Below, piece by piece: positions 45,164-56,600 of a DNA stretch of 64,000 nucleotides. Origin of the DNA: Lineolata rhizophorae (taxonomy: Eukaryota; Ascomycota; Dothideomycetes; Lineolatales; Lineolataceae); assembly GCA_010093515.1 (NCBI GenBank), contig MU001689.1, forward strand, positions 365,502 through 429,501. Reading direction: 5' to 3'. Position 1 is the first letter of the stretch. The number at the start of each line of letters is the position of its first letter. A program made the translations under genes and the position numbers. Below the pieces are notes generated by a model. It did no database searches. It saw only the letters and a list, made by a program, of their open reading frames with translations, and had not been told where the DNA came from.

Positions 45164-47199
45164 GCGTTAGCGTCCCATGGATAGATATTACGAATTCTTA
45201 AGTGATGAAAGCGGGAGTCTTGTAGGTCGTAGAATGTATTTGGTTAAACAGGAGAATTATAAACAAGTCAGGCAAGCCAAATTTGGGGTACAGTGTGATG
45301 AAAACGCCACAGCTCAGCTCTCAATAAGTCTTGCAGCAAGCCACCACCCAACACAACTCTGTGCCATCCATTTAGACCTTTGCGATGGCACTATCTCATA
45401 CGCCATGGAGCATCTAGATTAAATGGAACAAAATAATGTGACTTATCACCTAGGTTCGGACCTTGCAAGCGGTGGCCAACATGCCCAAAGCAAAAGAATT
45501 TAAGATAAGTATACGTGAACTCACCAGTTATAGCGTACACTTGCCAGGACCTGTTCCCATACTGGGGCCGGCTTCTGGGCTGTCATTTAGTTTATTATCT
45601 AAGCAGAAGTAAAATGCCCTGTAGAAATCCTTGCGCCGAGCCAAATTTTGTTCAAATGAAGCTCAAGGCAGGACTTCTTGGTTTAAAACGGTGCCACCTG
45701 GCAGTGCGCAACTAGCACTGTCACGTGCCAATAGCATTGCTTGGCTTGTATGGTACGAAGGGAGATGCAAGTTCCCTGCTACTTAACTACCAGCATAACA
45801 TCAAATAGCAAGAGCACATAGCAGGGCGCCAAAACTCACGATGGGAGAGTCGCCTGTCCAGAACTGGAGGCGGCTCTTTGGAGAGCATCCCGAGTTGCTC
45901 AACAACTCGCAGGTTTCTATAGGGATCTCCATGATTGGATCCCACGAACCCGGCACGGGAAAGTCTTGGCAGCCTTTGTGGAAAGAGAAAAACGTGCAGC
46001 GCACGTGACTTTAGAAAGGCACGTGCGTAAGTGGATGAACTGATAGGCCGGACCGGACTCCATGTCCAAAGATGTTCACCACGCGGGAGTGTCAACCGTC
46101 TAGAGATTGAACGTCTTGGTAGAATCAAAATATTGTGTGTTCAGGGGCGCCGAGCCTCACGACAGTACCTTAGTTCTTCGTAGTCAGCCTCTCTCTCCTA
46201 CTTGCGTGTTGGTTTTGTTCAAGCAACCTGACACTCACTTTGCTACCAGACCCCCAGTATTTGTCTCTGTGCCTGGCGGAAAAGGTCATGGTTGTTGAAC
46301 ATCCAGAGCCATTTATTTACTCAGCACGCTAGGACGTTCTCTACCCGATTTCGGAAAGATTTGAAATGATGGACCAAAATCCCCAATTGTTCTTGTAAAG
46401 TGGTGCACCCGGGAGTAAGCGTGTACGGACTGTGGCCACTTCTAATGGAAGCGGAAGAGGCATTCCGAAACCCGAACGGCCTGATGTTATCGTTAGAGAC
46501 AGGCCCAGAATCCGACAAGTTTCGACTGGCTCGTCGGCCGAGTTCTCTGAATGACTCGCTGGTTTCGACGCTAAGACTGCCTCGGAGCTATCTCGATTCT
46601 GATTGGGTCAGAACCCCCGGAGTTTCTGATTCGCCCCGATGCGACCAGTCACATTGCGAGCTCCCAGCCAACCAGGGGCTAGAGAGAACCAACTAGCTCA
46701 GGAGCTCTTCCGCGGCACTCCTCTCCCGGAAATGGTCGCGTCGATGAGCCGGCTTCGCTCGTCAGTCAGGAGAAGCGTCGGCTACAAGTGATTGTCTCGC
46801 AGAAGTGTAGGTAGAGGGCTGTTTGAAAGAACGCCGTAGCAAGCAGCGACAGATCAGGTAACCGCATGATCTATTGGTTAGCTTGAAGCCTTGGGATTCA
46901 CGCAACACCTGCTGAGCGTTTTAGGATAGCCACGCCCCGCCTCGGTCGAGCTTACTACGGTAGATCAGGGGCTGGCGCGATTGCTCTGTACCGTTTAATT
47001 GCACACCCGAGACCCCCTCCGATAACAACCTCGACAATCTTAGCTTCCCCAACCTTCAACCAGCCTTAGCACTTTGTTTCCCAACGTCTCCCTGCGCTCT
47101 AGCAAACACTCCGCTTGAAAGGGATTTTCGCTGCTTGTCCCTTCATCACATCCACCCCGCTCGATTGGATCCCAAAGGCGCAACGACACACGACCTACA
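45164..47199. other. 2-kb intergenic region, no supported gene
   Basis: This block separates two divergent genes, so both promoters lie in it. Composition is close to 50 percent GC. Small open frames are present on both strands, the longest about 100 codons near 46400, without recognisable motifs. I see no RNA gene or repeat. Confidence 0.5.
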
Positions 47200-48294
47200 A
47201 TGTACGAGTGTGACATGTGTTCGGCCACCTTCTGGACCAAATATGACCGGGAGGATCACCTGAACGACTGGGACCACTGGATCGAGTGCGAGACGTGCGA
47301 CCGCGCCTTCAGCACGCAACGTGCCTGCAACCAGCACATGAATGCCACCGACCACTGGGCGCCGCGCTACGAATGCGAGACGTGCCCGGCCGAGTTCCGC
47401 ACCCAGGGCGCGGCCAACCAACACATGAACGCGCGGGGCCACTGGGCGCCCTCGTGGCCCTGCGAGACGTGCTCGAAGATGTTCCACTCCGAGGCCGCGG
47501 CGTACCAGCACATGAACGCGCGGGACCATTGGGCTCCGACGTTCGAGTGCGAGACGTGCGACCGCGTGTACAGCTCGAAGGAAGAGGTCGACAAGCACAT
47601 GACGCGGGCGGGCCACTTCAAGACGTACTGCCCCAGCTGCGACAAGCACTTCATGAACGAGAACAATCTGCGCATGGTAAGCGCCTTTTTCTTTCTCCCT
47701 TCCTTCTTTCCTTTTTCTTCGTCACCGCCGCGCGCGCGAGTACTATGTTTACCCCCCCTCGCCCGGCCTCGCCAGCACCTCAACTCCAAAGCCCATCGCG
47801 GCAGCGGCGTCCTGTGCCCCTTCTGCAAAACAGCCTACACGACGGCCAGCGGGCTGCTGCACCACCTGGAGCGCGGCAGCTGCGCGCGGGCGCCCTCGCT
47901 CAACCGGGAGACGATCCTGCGGCTGGTGCGCGCGCGGGACGCGGACGGCATCATCACGACGAAGCGGATCGGATGGCGGGACGGGGACGAGGACGGCGGG
48001 CAGGCGCGGCTGCGGGCCACGCCGGCGGCCTTCAACGGCGCCGCCTGGGAGTGCTACCTCTGCCACCGGCAGTTCCGCGCCGTGGAGGCGCTCGACGCGC
48101 ACGTCAACTCGCCCGTCCACATGCAGGCCGTGTATCGCTGCCCCAATGTCGCCGGGCGCTGCGGCAGGGAGTTCACCACCCTGGCCGGCCTGTTCGCGCA
48201 CCTGGAGAGCGAGTCGTGTGGGTTCATGCGGTTTGAGAGGGTGCAGAGGTCGGTGGGGACGGTGCTGCAGGGGAGGAAGATGATCGCCTTTTGA
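47200..48294 (+). CDS. Tandem zinc-finger protein with repeated HWAP linkers
   Basis: The product is a 331-residue nucleic-acid-binding protein built almost entirely of zinc fingers. Exons are 47200-47676 and 47776-48294, joined in phase inside a finger (NNLRM/HLNSKAHRG). At least five N-terminal fingers follow a C-x2-C-x12-H-x5-H pattern, e.g. CETCDRAFSTQRACNQHMN then ATDH, the spacing of U1-like/JAZ fingers that often bind double-stranded RNA. Three consecutive fingers are linked by nearly identical HMNA-x-x-HWAP phrases, which points to recent tandem duplication. More fingers follow in the C-terminal half (CPFCKTAYTTASGLLHH; CYLCHRQFRAVEALDAH; CGREFTTLAGLFAH). Similar proteins are common in filamentous ascomycetes without known targets. 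RNA binding is inference from spacing only. Confidence 0.87.
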   Translation: MYECDMCSATFWTKYDREDHLNDWDHWIECETCDRAFSTQRACNQHMNATDHWAPRYECETCPAEFRTQGAANQHMNARGHWAPSWPCETCSKMFHSEAAAYQHMNARDHWAPTFECETCDRVYSSKEEVDKHMTRAGHFKTYCPSCDKHFMNENNLRMVSAFFFLPSFFPFSSSPPRARVLCLPPLARPRQHLNSKAHRGSGVLCPFCKTAYTTASGLLHHLERGSCARAPSLNRETILRLVRARDADGIITTKRIGWRDGDEDGGQARLRATPAAFNGAAWECYLCHRQFRAVEALDAHVNSPVHMQAVYRCPNVAGRCGREFTTLAGLFAHLESESCGFMRFERVQRSVGTVLQGRKMIAF

Positions 48295-49340
48295 GTTTGC
48301 GACTTGTCGAGTTGGCTCGTGGCGCGAGGTGGATGGGAGTGGATGGGAGTGGATGCTCGACCTAGGCCCGCGGTGTCGTGGGGACTGGGCGCCTTTGCGG
48401 AGCTTTGCCGGTTATTCGGCGAGCGAGCCTATATAACTCCCCACCCCGTGAACCAAACACAACCCCATTAAGGTTTGCTTTTGTGCAAGGGTTTTCGACT
48501 TCTCTTTTAACAAACTTCACTAGCCCGCTGTTTTGTTTTTGGATCCTTCGGCATGTCTAAGCCGATCCATGCTCTTTGGTTTTCAACATGCTAAACCCCG
48601 TACAGATTAGACAAAAGTGGACTTAAGCCTTAGTGGAATGCGTTGGCGGTGAGTTGAGCCGCACGACCTGCGGGAAGACTACCTACCGGCGCAGACCAGT
48701 TTAGCGCTGGATCAAGTCTATCACTGCACAACTACACCTAATGCTCTTGGTCGGTTGTAATAGTTTGGCTGTTCCAAGTAACTCATGTACGGAGTATGTT
48801 GTTAAAAGTTTCGATATGCAGCTAAGTTTTAGTCTGGTGTGAGTGACTAGCCGCGCGCATCCCGCGTACATACGCGGACCCACCACCTCACTCGCGCACA
48901 ACAGCTTGACCAAAATAAGGGAATAAAACGATGTGGGTAGCCCCTGCATACTAGACATGCTCTATGAATGATGGACAAATACAAGCATGTTACCCGGGCA
49001 ATGCATGCTATATATACAATCTGCTATTCTAGAGAGTTAAAGCCGATAAAGACAAAAGGCAAGCCAGCGGGCTCAGACAGGATAAGAATCGGCGCGAGCG
49101 AGCCCCGAGCACCAATCTATAGATAAACAGAGAGAAAGAAAGGGAAAGCGCGAAATGCGATAGCTACCCATGCAACAGTCTTTTTTTCAAAGCACACGCA
49201 AAGAACCCATAAAAGAAAAGTGAGCTTTCCCAACATGCAGCACTCGCGAGATCAGGGGAAAAAAAAACAAACCAAAAAGAAAAACAAACCAAGTCTCCAT
49301 CGCACCTTACACTTCAGAATCCCCCTCCTTCCTTCCCCGT
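48295..49340. other. Intergenic region between convergent zinc-finger and avt3-like genes
   Basis: Both neighbours end here. A GGATGGGAGT direct repeat lies just downstream of the zinc-finger gene (about 48332-48355), and a TACGGAGTA word at 48788. The right part is A-rich. No gene or RNA is seen. Confidence 0.55.
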
Positions 49341-52188
49341 CTACTTCTCATCGCAATACCCCGGCGCCTTGCTCGACTGGCCGCGGACCCAGCTCGACAC
49401 CGTCAGCACGCTCGTGTACGCCATGACGACGACGCCGAAGATGCCGAGCACGACGTCGGCGAGGCGTTGCAGGCGCGTGTGCGACACGGCGCGGTAGTGC
49501 AGCATGGGCTGTCGCAAGGGGACGGCGTCAGCAGGGAGGATGCGTGGGGCATTTCAGAAAGGATGGGATTGGGACGGTGGGAGGGGGGAGAGACGGACGT
49601 ACCGGGTATATGTACACGAGCGGGACGCAGGCGAAGCTGCCGACGAGGGCGACGAACTTGTCGAGGTCGCCGGCGCCGGCCCAGGCGATGACGGCGCAAA
49701 AGGCCACCATGCAGAAGCGGAAGCAGTTCTTCTTCCACTTGATGTAGGGGTTGTACTTGCCGGTGCGGGAGAAGAGCTGCTGGGAGGTGATCTCGATGGC
49801 GGGGTAGATCTGCAGCGGGGTGGACAGGAGGATGGCGAGCGAGTAGATGAACTGGACGGCGTTGACGAAGCGGTCGTCCTGGGGCATGTTGAGCAGGACG
49901 ACCGTCTTGGTGCGGGCGCCGTAGGCGGCGTACGAGAGCGCGCCCATGGACAGGAATATGACGGTGATGGCCAGCATGACGCCGCCGAGCACGCCCGGGA
50001 ACTTGTCGGGCCGCTTCATGCCCGACTGGATGGGGATGATGAGGCCGATGCCCTCGAAGGTGAAGATGGCGGTGCCGATGAAGAGGGTCCAGTCGTCGCG
50101 GTTGAAGGGCGCGATGCCGGGCCCGAGCCCGCCCTGCGACACGATGGTGAAGATGTCGTAGTAGTACAGGTAGACGAGGCCGAGGACGATGAAGACGTCG
50201 GCGACGAGCGCCAGCTTCTGGATGTTGTTGATGTTGCGGTACAGCGAGAGCGGCAGGAAGATGATCATCTGCATCAGGATCATGTAGACGATGTCGATGT
50301 GGGTCCGGCAGTTGGACACGGCCAGGATGAAGGCCTGCAGGTTCTCCGACGTGAAGACGATGTAGGCCGACGAGAAGCCGATCTGGCTGATGACGAGCGA
50401 GAAGTTGATGAGGTTGCGCAGCGCGCGCCCGTACAGGGCGCCGCCCATGTCGCCGAAGGACTGCTCGACCCGCAGCCGCGTCGACACCAGCAGCAGGAAG
50501 GCGTAGTACGACAGCCCGGCCACGAAGAGCAGCACGATGTTGCTGAAGACCATGCCGCCGTTGAGGAAGGCCCGCGGCAGGAACAGCACGCCCGTGCCCA
50601 CGAACGACTTGAGCAGCAGCAGCGCCGCGCCCTTGGCGCTGCCCTGGCCCGTGACCTTGATCCTGCGCCGCCGCCTCCTCTTGCCCCCGGGCGTGAGCAG
50701 CGTGCTGTCCTCGCCGGGCTCGCGCTCCTCGTCGCTGCCGCCTTCCCCGTACCCGTGTCCCGCCGCTGGGCCTCCCTCCGCCTCCCCTTCCTCCTCCTCC
50801 GCGTACGCGTCCGACGAGAAGTACTCGTCCGGCCCCAGCACCTCGTCGTCTTCCTCCAGCTCCTCGCCCGCAAAGTGCCCGTACAAGCTCAAAAACTCGA
50901 TGAAGTTGCTCGTGAACACGCGCGGCTGGGCGCCACCGGCGCCAGCACCCGCACCGGCGACCCTCGGCCCGGTAGCCCGTCCGGTTTCCACGGCGGCGGC
51001 GGCGGGATCCCGCGCCGGACTCGCCGCTTCCCGCCTCAGATAATCCCGCCTGAAGCCGCCGGGCTGCTTGATGCTATCGATGTCCAAGACCTGCTCGTCG
51101 GGCCGCGGCCTCGGCTGGTGGAAGCTGCGGCTGCGCTGCAGCGTCTTGCCGACGGCGGCGGCGCCGGCGGCAGCGCCGGCGCCGAGAAGGCCGTCGCGCT
51201 GGGCGGCGGCCTCGGCCTCCTGCTGCTCCGTCCACCGGTAGATCTGCCGGGTGATGTCGCCGCCCTGCAGCCGCAGCGACGAGAACTCGTCCGGGCCGAT
51301 GCCGGGGGCGACGGAGCCGGCGCGCGAGGGCGAGCCCCAGCCGGCGACGCCGCTGCCCCGCGGCGACGCGGCGTGCGACTGCTGGCGCGACGCCGGGAAG
51401 CCGCCCGTCTGGCTGGTGTAGGATCCGCTCGCGGCGGCGCCGGCGCCGCCCGGCCCCGGCCCGACCAGGTGCCTGCGCACCACCTCGGCGTCCTCGTACG
51501 GAGCGGCGCCGGGCGGCGTGGCCGTCCCGCCGCCCCGCACGTCGAACGAGCCGTACGCGCTGCGCGGCGCGCTCCAGACCCCGCCGGGCCCAGGCGCGGG
51601 GCGCGCGGCGCGCGGTCCGCGTCCGGCGCCGCCCAGCAGCGCGTCCGTCTCGGCGTCATCGCGCTCGTCGTCGAGGGGGTCGTCGAGGGGTTCGTCTCGC
51701 GGGGCCGGCGGCGGCGGAGGCGTGAGGCCGCGCGGCGGCGCGCCGGGCCCGCCGAAGGAGCCGCGCAGCGCGTTGGCGAGCGCGGATTCGCCGCGGGGGC
51801 TGTGCCGCTGCTGCTGCTGCTGCTGCTGCGGGCGCTGGAGCGGGAGCGGCGGCGTCTGGGGCTGCGAGCGCGAGGGCGAGCCCGTCGGCGCGGCGGGCGC
51901 CGGGTCGCGGGGCGGCGGCACCTGGCGGACCGAGGGCGAGCCCGCGCGGGGCAGCGAGGAGCCGGGGGTCGGGGAGCCAGGGACGGCGGCGGCGCCGGGC
52001 GCGGGCGCGGCTGGCTGGGAGGACGAGGGCAGCGGCGAGCCGAGGCGCGCGATGGAGGCGGCGCGGGCGTAGGAGCCGGGGCCGGGCGACTGGCGCGAGG
52101 GCGGCTGCGACGAGGGCGAGGTGCCGGCGGGGATGGGGACCGGTTGCGGGCGCGAGGGCGAGCCGCGGTTGGGCGGCGGGGAGGACAT
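49341..52188 (-). CDS. avt3: Vacuolar amino acid transporter, Avt3/Avt4 type (AAAP family)
   Basis: This is a proton-coupled amino acid transporter of the AAAP/SLC36 group; the yeast relatives Avt3 and Avt4 export neutral amino acids from the vacuole. Exons are 52188-49603 and 49508-49341, giving 917 residues. The first 515 or so residues are a disordered Pro/Gly/Ser/Arg-rich tail with a poly-Gln run and an acidic stretch (GEELEEDDEVLGPDEYFSSD). The transporter core begins at KGAALLLLKSFVGTGVLFLP, the family's first membrane segment, and shows about eleven membrane helices, including FTFEGIGLIIPIQSGM and LLSTPLQIYPAIEI. The second exon supplies the last helix. The start is the first ATG after an in-frame open stretch without ATG. 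It diverges from the vhc1-like gene. Confidence 0.9.
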
Positions 52189-53637
52189 TGCGGGCGGGAG
52201 CGAGAACGAGAAACAGAAGGAAGAAGAGGGAAAGAGGAAGGGGAGAGGGAGCGGGGGGGGAGGAGCGAGGACGAAAGCTGGGACTGTCGTGGGCAGCGAC
52301 CGTGGGAGGACGAAGAGGTGAAGACGGCGGTAGGCCGGGCGAGGCGAGGCTGGCGGGTGGTCCCGTGCCGTCGGGCGTCCGTCGGTCGGCACAGGAACGG
52401 GCGGTAGCGCGCTCGGGCGCTCGCCCACGGGATCGGGAATGCGGCCTGACGTCGCCGCCCGCAGTCCCCCGGGTCGCCGTCGGGACCGGCGCGCGTGGTT
52501 CGGGACCGGCTCTGGGGCTGGTTTTCACCCCTTGACGAGCGCCCGGATGAATAAGCAAACGAAAGGAGCGAGCGAGTGTTTGGAGGGATGGTGTCTGGTA
52601 GAGTGAGGGCGGTGGGGAGTGATAGGAAAAGGGCGAAGCCGGCGGCTTAAAAAAGAGGCCGAGTGAAGAGGTTTTCACCAGATGTGCGGCTGCGGCTGGA
52701 TGCCCCGGTGATCACCCCCAGGGACCGAGTGTCGTGGGGGGCGGCGTATGACGGGGTCTCGCGCATGCGCGGGAGCGAGATCTCTGCAATTGTATTGGTT
52801 CTTCTGGCCTCTGGCCTCCTCCTGGGTACTCTGTCGTTGCCGGTTTGACCGGCGGGACCATATCCGCACATCTGTCGTGCGGTCTGCAGTAGGAGTAATG
52901 CTTCCCCCTAACATCCATGCGGAGTACTACGCGGCCCCAGATCGGACCTGCGAACTTTGAAGCGGGCGATGCGTATAGTACGGGCTCCCAACTATGCATT
53001 GAATCTCTGCGCCCCACGTGGTCGGCTATCGACGGGCTAGCGCCAATCGTACCCCGGCGAGCTCTGCCATTTGTCCATCAGCCTACCAGCAAATCATGGC
53101 AGTTGACGACCACCTCTTTCTTTTCTTTGCTTTGCTTTGCCTCACGCACGGCCCTTGCCGATCCTTCCCAACGGCCAGCACCGCACACAACGCAAAAACT
53201 CTCTGCCCCCGTGGAGCAAGTTTAACCGTCAAATTTTTTTTTCAGGGACGCCGTACATACCTAGAATTTCCTTTGTTGCCCAGCTCAATCTTCACTCGTT
53301 CTAGAATCGCCCGCCCGTCCCCAGCTCCCCTCTCCTTGCCCCGCCTCCCTCTCTGGCGGAGACCCACGTGAATGGCACCGCCCGCCCGCCGCCATCCCGC
53401 GCCACAGCTTTCCTCGCACGCTCCCGTTCAGTCCTCCTCCTCCTCCCTTGTCCCTCCGCCGCCCGCGGGACCCGCCAGCACGGCAGCTAGAGAGGCCCCG
53501 ACCTAGCTCCAAGCTCCGCATCTACCGCCCGCCCGCCAACCAAGCCCATCCCATCGACGCCGCCAGCCAGCCCTCCCTCCGCGCCCTCGCCCTGCCCGCC
53601 TTCCTCTCCTCCACCTTCCTCCCCCCTCCCACCAAAC
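52189..53637. promoter_or_regulatory. Divergent promoter between avt3-like and vhc1-like genes
   Basis: This 1.45-kb block separates the two start codons. It contains an inverted CCAAT box (ATTGG, 52794-52798), a CGGAGTAC word at 52921 and long CT-rich tracts running into the vhc1 start (53540-53637), typical of fungal transcription start regions. Confidence 0.55.
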
Positions 53638-56600
53638 ATGACGGACCCCCCCGCCGCCGCCCGCCCGCTCCTCCCCCGCGTCCACTCCGCCTTCGCCACC
53701 CGCTCCGCCATCGACGCCGGCGACCGCCTCTCCCGCCGCGCCTCGCACGCCCCCGCCAGCACCGCCAGCACCGCCTCCGCCGACGAGCGCCCCGAGCCCG
53801 CGCCCGCCGCGTCCGCCGTCGCGCCCGCCGCGCCCGAGCACGAGCTCCGGCGCCCCGGCACCGGCGCGCGAATTGGGAGCCCGGACGCGAGCGGCGGTGC
53901 GTCGGGCGGCTTGCTGTTGCGCCGAGGGGCCGGCGCCGCGTACGATGGCGCCGCGGAGGGGTGGGGCGGGGGCGCGGGGCGGCGAGGAGGAGCGGGAGGA
54001 GGCGGGGAGGGCGGGGGCTTTTTGGGCGGCGGCGGCGGCGCGGGGACCCTGGGGTGGCGGTCGTGGTGGTGGCGGTCGTGGCGGGGGCGCGACGCGGGGC
54101 GTGGGCGGGATGGCGAGGCGGAGGAGGGCGACGGGGAGAGGGCGCCGTTGCTGCTGGGCCGGAGAGACGAGGAGGAGGGTGCGGTGGGCTTGGGTGGGTT
54201 GAGGCGGCGCGCCGGTCCGGCTCAGCTGCGGCGACAGCATCATCACCACCACCATCACCATCACCATCTCCAGCATCCACATCACGGCTATGGCGCCGCC
54301 GGTGTCGCCGCCGACGAAGACGCCAAGGCGTCCGCTGTGGCCAAAGGCAGCGTTCCTGGCGGCGCGGCAGGCGCCGCGGCCGCGGCCGCGAGGCTGAAGA
54401 AGAAGACTGGGGCACTGCCGCGGCCCGTCGGCGGGTCGTCCAAGCTGGGCACCTTCGCGGGCGTCTTCGTGCCGACGACGCTGAACGTGCTGAGTATCTT
54501 GATGTTTTTGCGGTTTGGCTTCATTCTAGGGCAGACGGGCGTGGTGGGCATGATGGGTATGTTGAATGTTTTCCCTTGGTTTCTTATTCTGTAGGCTGTT
54601 GCTTGTGGGGGTTTTTCGTGATGGGGGCTCGAGGTGGCAACCGACGTCGTCCTGTCCGTTCCCATTCAGTGTTTCTGGAGCAAAGAACTTTGCTTTTCGC
54701 CTCTCCCTCTGTTGGCTCTTGTCCCGTTCCCCCTTCACCAAATCTTTGTGCTTGGCCGGCGAGCTAACCCCGACGCCTGCGCCCAGGCATGCTCATCGTC
54801 TGCTTCGCTATCGACCTTGTCACCACGCTCTCCATCTCCGCCATTGCCACCAACGGCACGGTCCGCGGCGGCGGCGCCTACTACCTCATCTCGCGCTCGC
54901 TGGGGCCCGAGTTCGGCGGCTCCATCGGCATCGTCTTCTACCTCGGCTTCGTCTTCAACACGGGCATGAACGCCGTCGGCCTGATCGACTGCCTGACGGA
55001 GAACTTCGGCTCCGAGACGGGCAACTGGGCCAACTGGCTGCCCGAGGAGTACTGGTGGCGCTACCTGTGGAGCACCGTCGTGCTGTTGCTGTGCACCGCC
55101 ATCTGCCTCGCCGGCAGCGGCCTCTTCGCCCGCGCAAGCAACGGCCTCCTCGCCATGCTGCTCGTCGCCACCTTCAGCATCCCGCTCTCCACGTTCGTCG
55201 TAAGGCCCTTCACCAGCGACCGCCTCGGCATCGAGTACACGGGCCTCAGCTTCGCCACGCTCAGGGACAACTTGCTGCCGCACTTCACCAAGAATGCTGC
55301 CGGCAGCCAGCTCAAGGGCAGGGAGAACTTCCAGGACGTCTTTGGCATCTTGTTCCCGGCCTGCAGCGGCATCTTTGCCGGCGCGAGCATGTCGGGCGAC
55401 TTGAAGCATCCGAGCAAGGCCATCCCGAAGGGGACGCTATACGGCTTGGGGCTCACCTTCGCCGCGTATACTATCGTTATTTTCTCCATGGCGGCGAGCA
55501 TTTCTAGGACGTCGTTTTATCACAACACCAATGTCATTCAAGATGTAAGTGCGGCGTCCCTTAGTGATTGTTGTGGCTAGGGAAATGGAGCAAACTAAAT
55601 AATTCGCCCTCTAGGTCAATATGTCGGGAGCCATTATTCTCCTCGGCGAGTTCGCGACGTCCTTCTTCTCGTCCCTTATGGGTGTCATCGGCTCCGCCAA
55701 GCTCCTCCAGGCCCTCGCTCGCGACGACCTGCTCCCCGGGCTGCACATCTTCGGCCAGGGCACGGCTAAGGCCGATGAGCCCACGTTTGCCATTATCTTT
55801 ACCTATATTGCGGCGCAGCTGACGATGCTGGCCGACATCAACCAGATCGCGTCCTTCGTGACCATGACGTACCTGATGACGTTCCTGGTGACGAACCTGG
55901 CGTGCTTCCTGCTCAAGATCAGCTCGGCGCCCAACTTCCGGCCGTCGTTTCACTACTTCAGTTGGGGCACGGCGCTGACGGGCGCGCTGGCGAGCGGCGC
56001 GACCATGTTCTTCGTCGACGGCTTCTACGCCTCGGGCTGCATCGGCATCCTCATCGTGCTCTTCCTGCTCATCCACTACACGACGCCGCCCAAGTCGTGG
56101 GGCGACGTGTCGCAGAGCCTCATCTACCACCAGGTGCGCAAGTACCTGCTGCGTCTGCGGCAGGAGCACGTCAAGTACTGGCGGCCGCAGATCCTGCTCT
56201 TCGTCAACGACCCGCGCCGGTCGTACAAGCTGATCCAGTTCTGCAACAGCCTCAAGAAGGGCGCCCTCTTCATCCTCGGCCACGTCATCGTGAACCAGGA
56301 CTTCGGCGCCTCGGTGCCCGAGGCCCGCCGCCAGCAGCACACCTGGACAAAGTACATCGACTTCTCCAAGATCAAGGGCTTCGTCAACATCGTCATCAGC
56401 CCTGGCGTCGAGTGGGGCGCCCGCAACATAGTCCTCACTGCCGGCCTTGGTGGCATGCGGCCCAACATCGTCGTCCTAGGCTTCTACAACCTGCCCGAGC
56501 TTCGTAGCGCCAGGCCGTCGCTACTGCCCAGGACCCGGGGCTCGGCGCCGCCGAGTACGCTGTCTTCGCCAGTGGCGGCCCAGCATCCGCAGCTCAAGTC

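Noticed and set aside
46400-46696. Plus-strand open frame of about 98 codons
   Set aside because: It somewhat resembles coding sequence but has no recognisable domain or splice partners.
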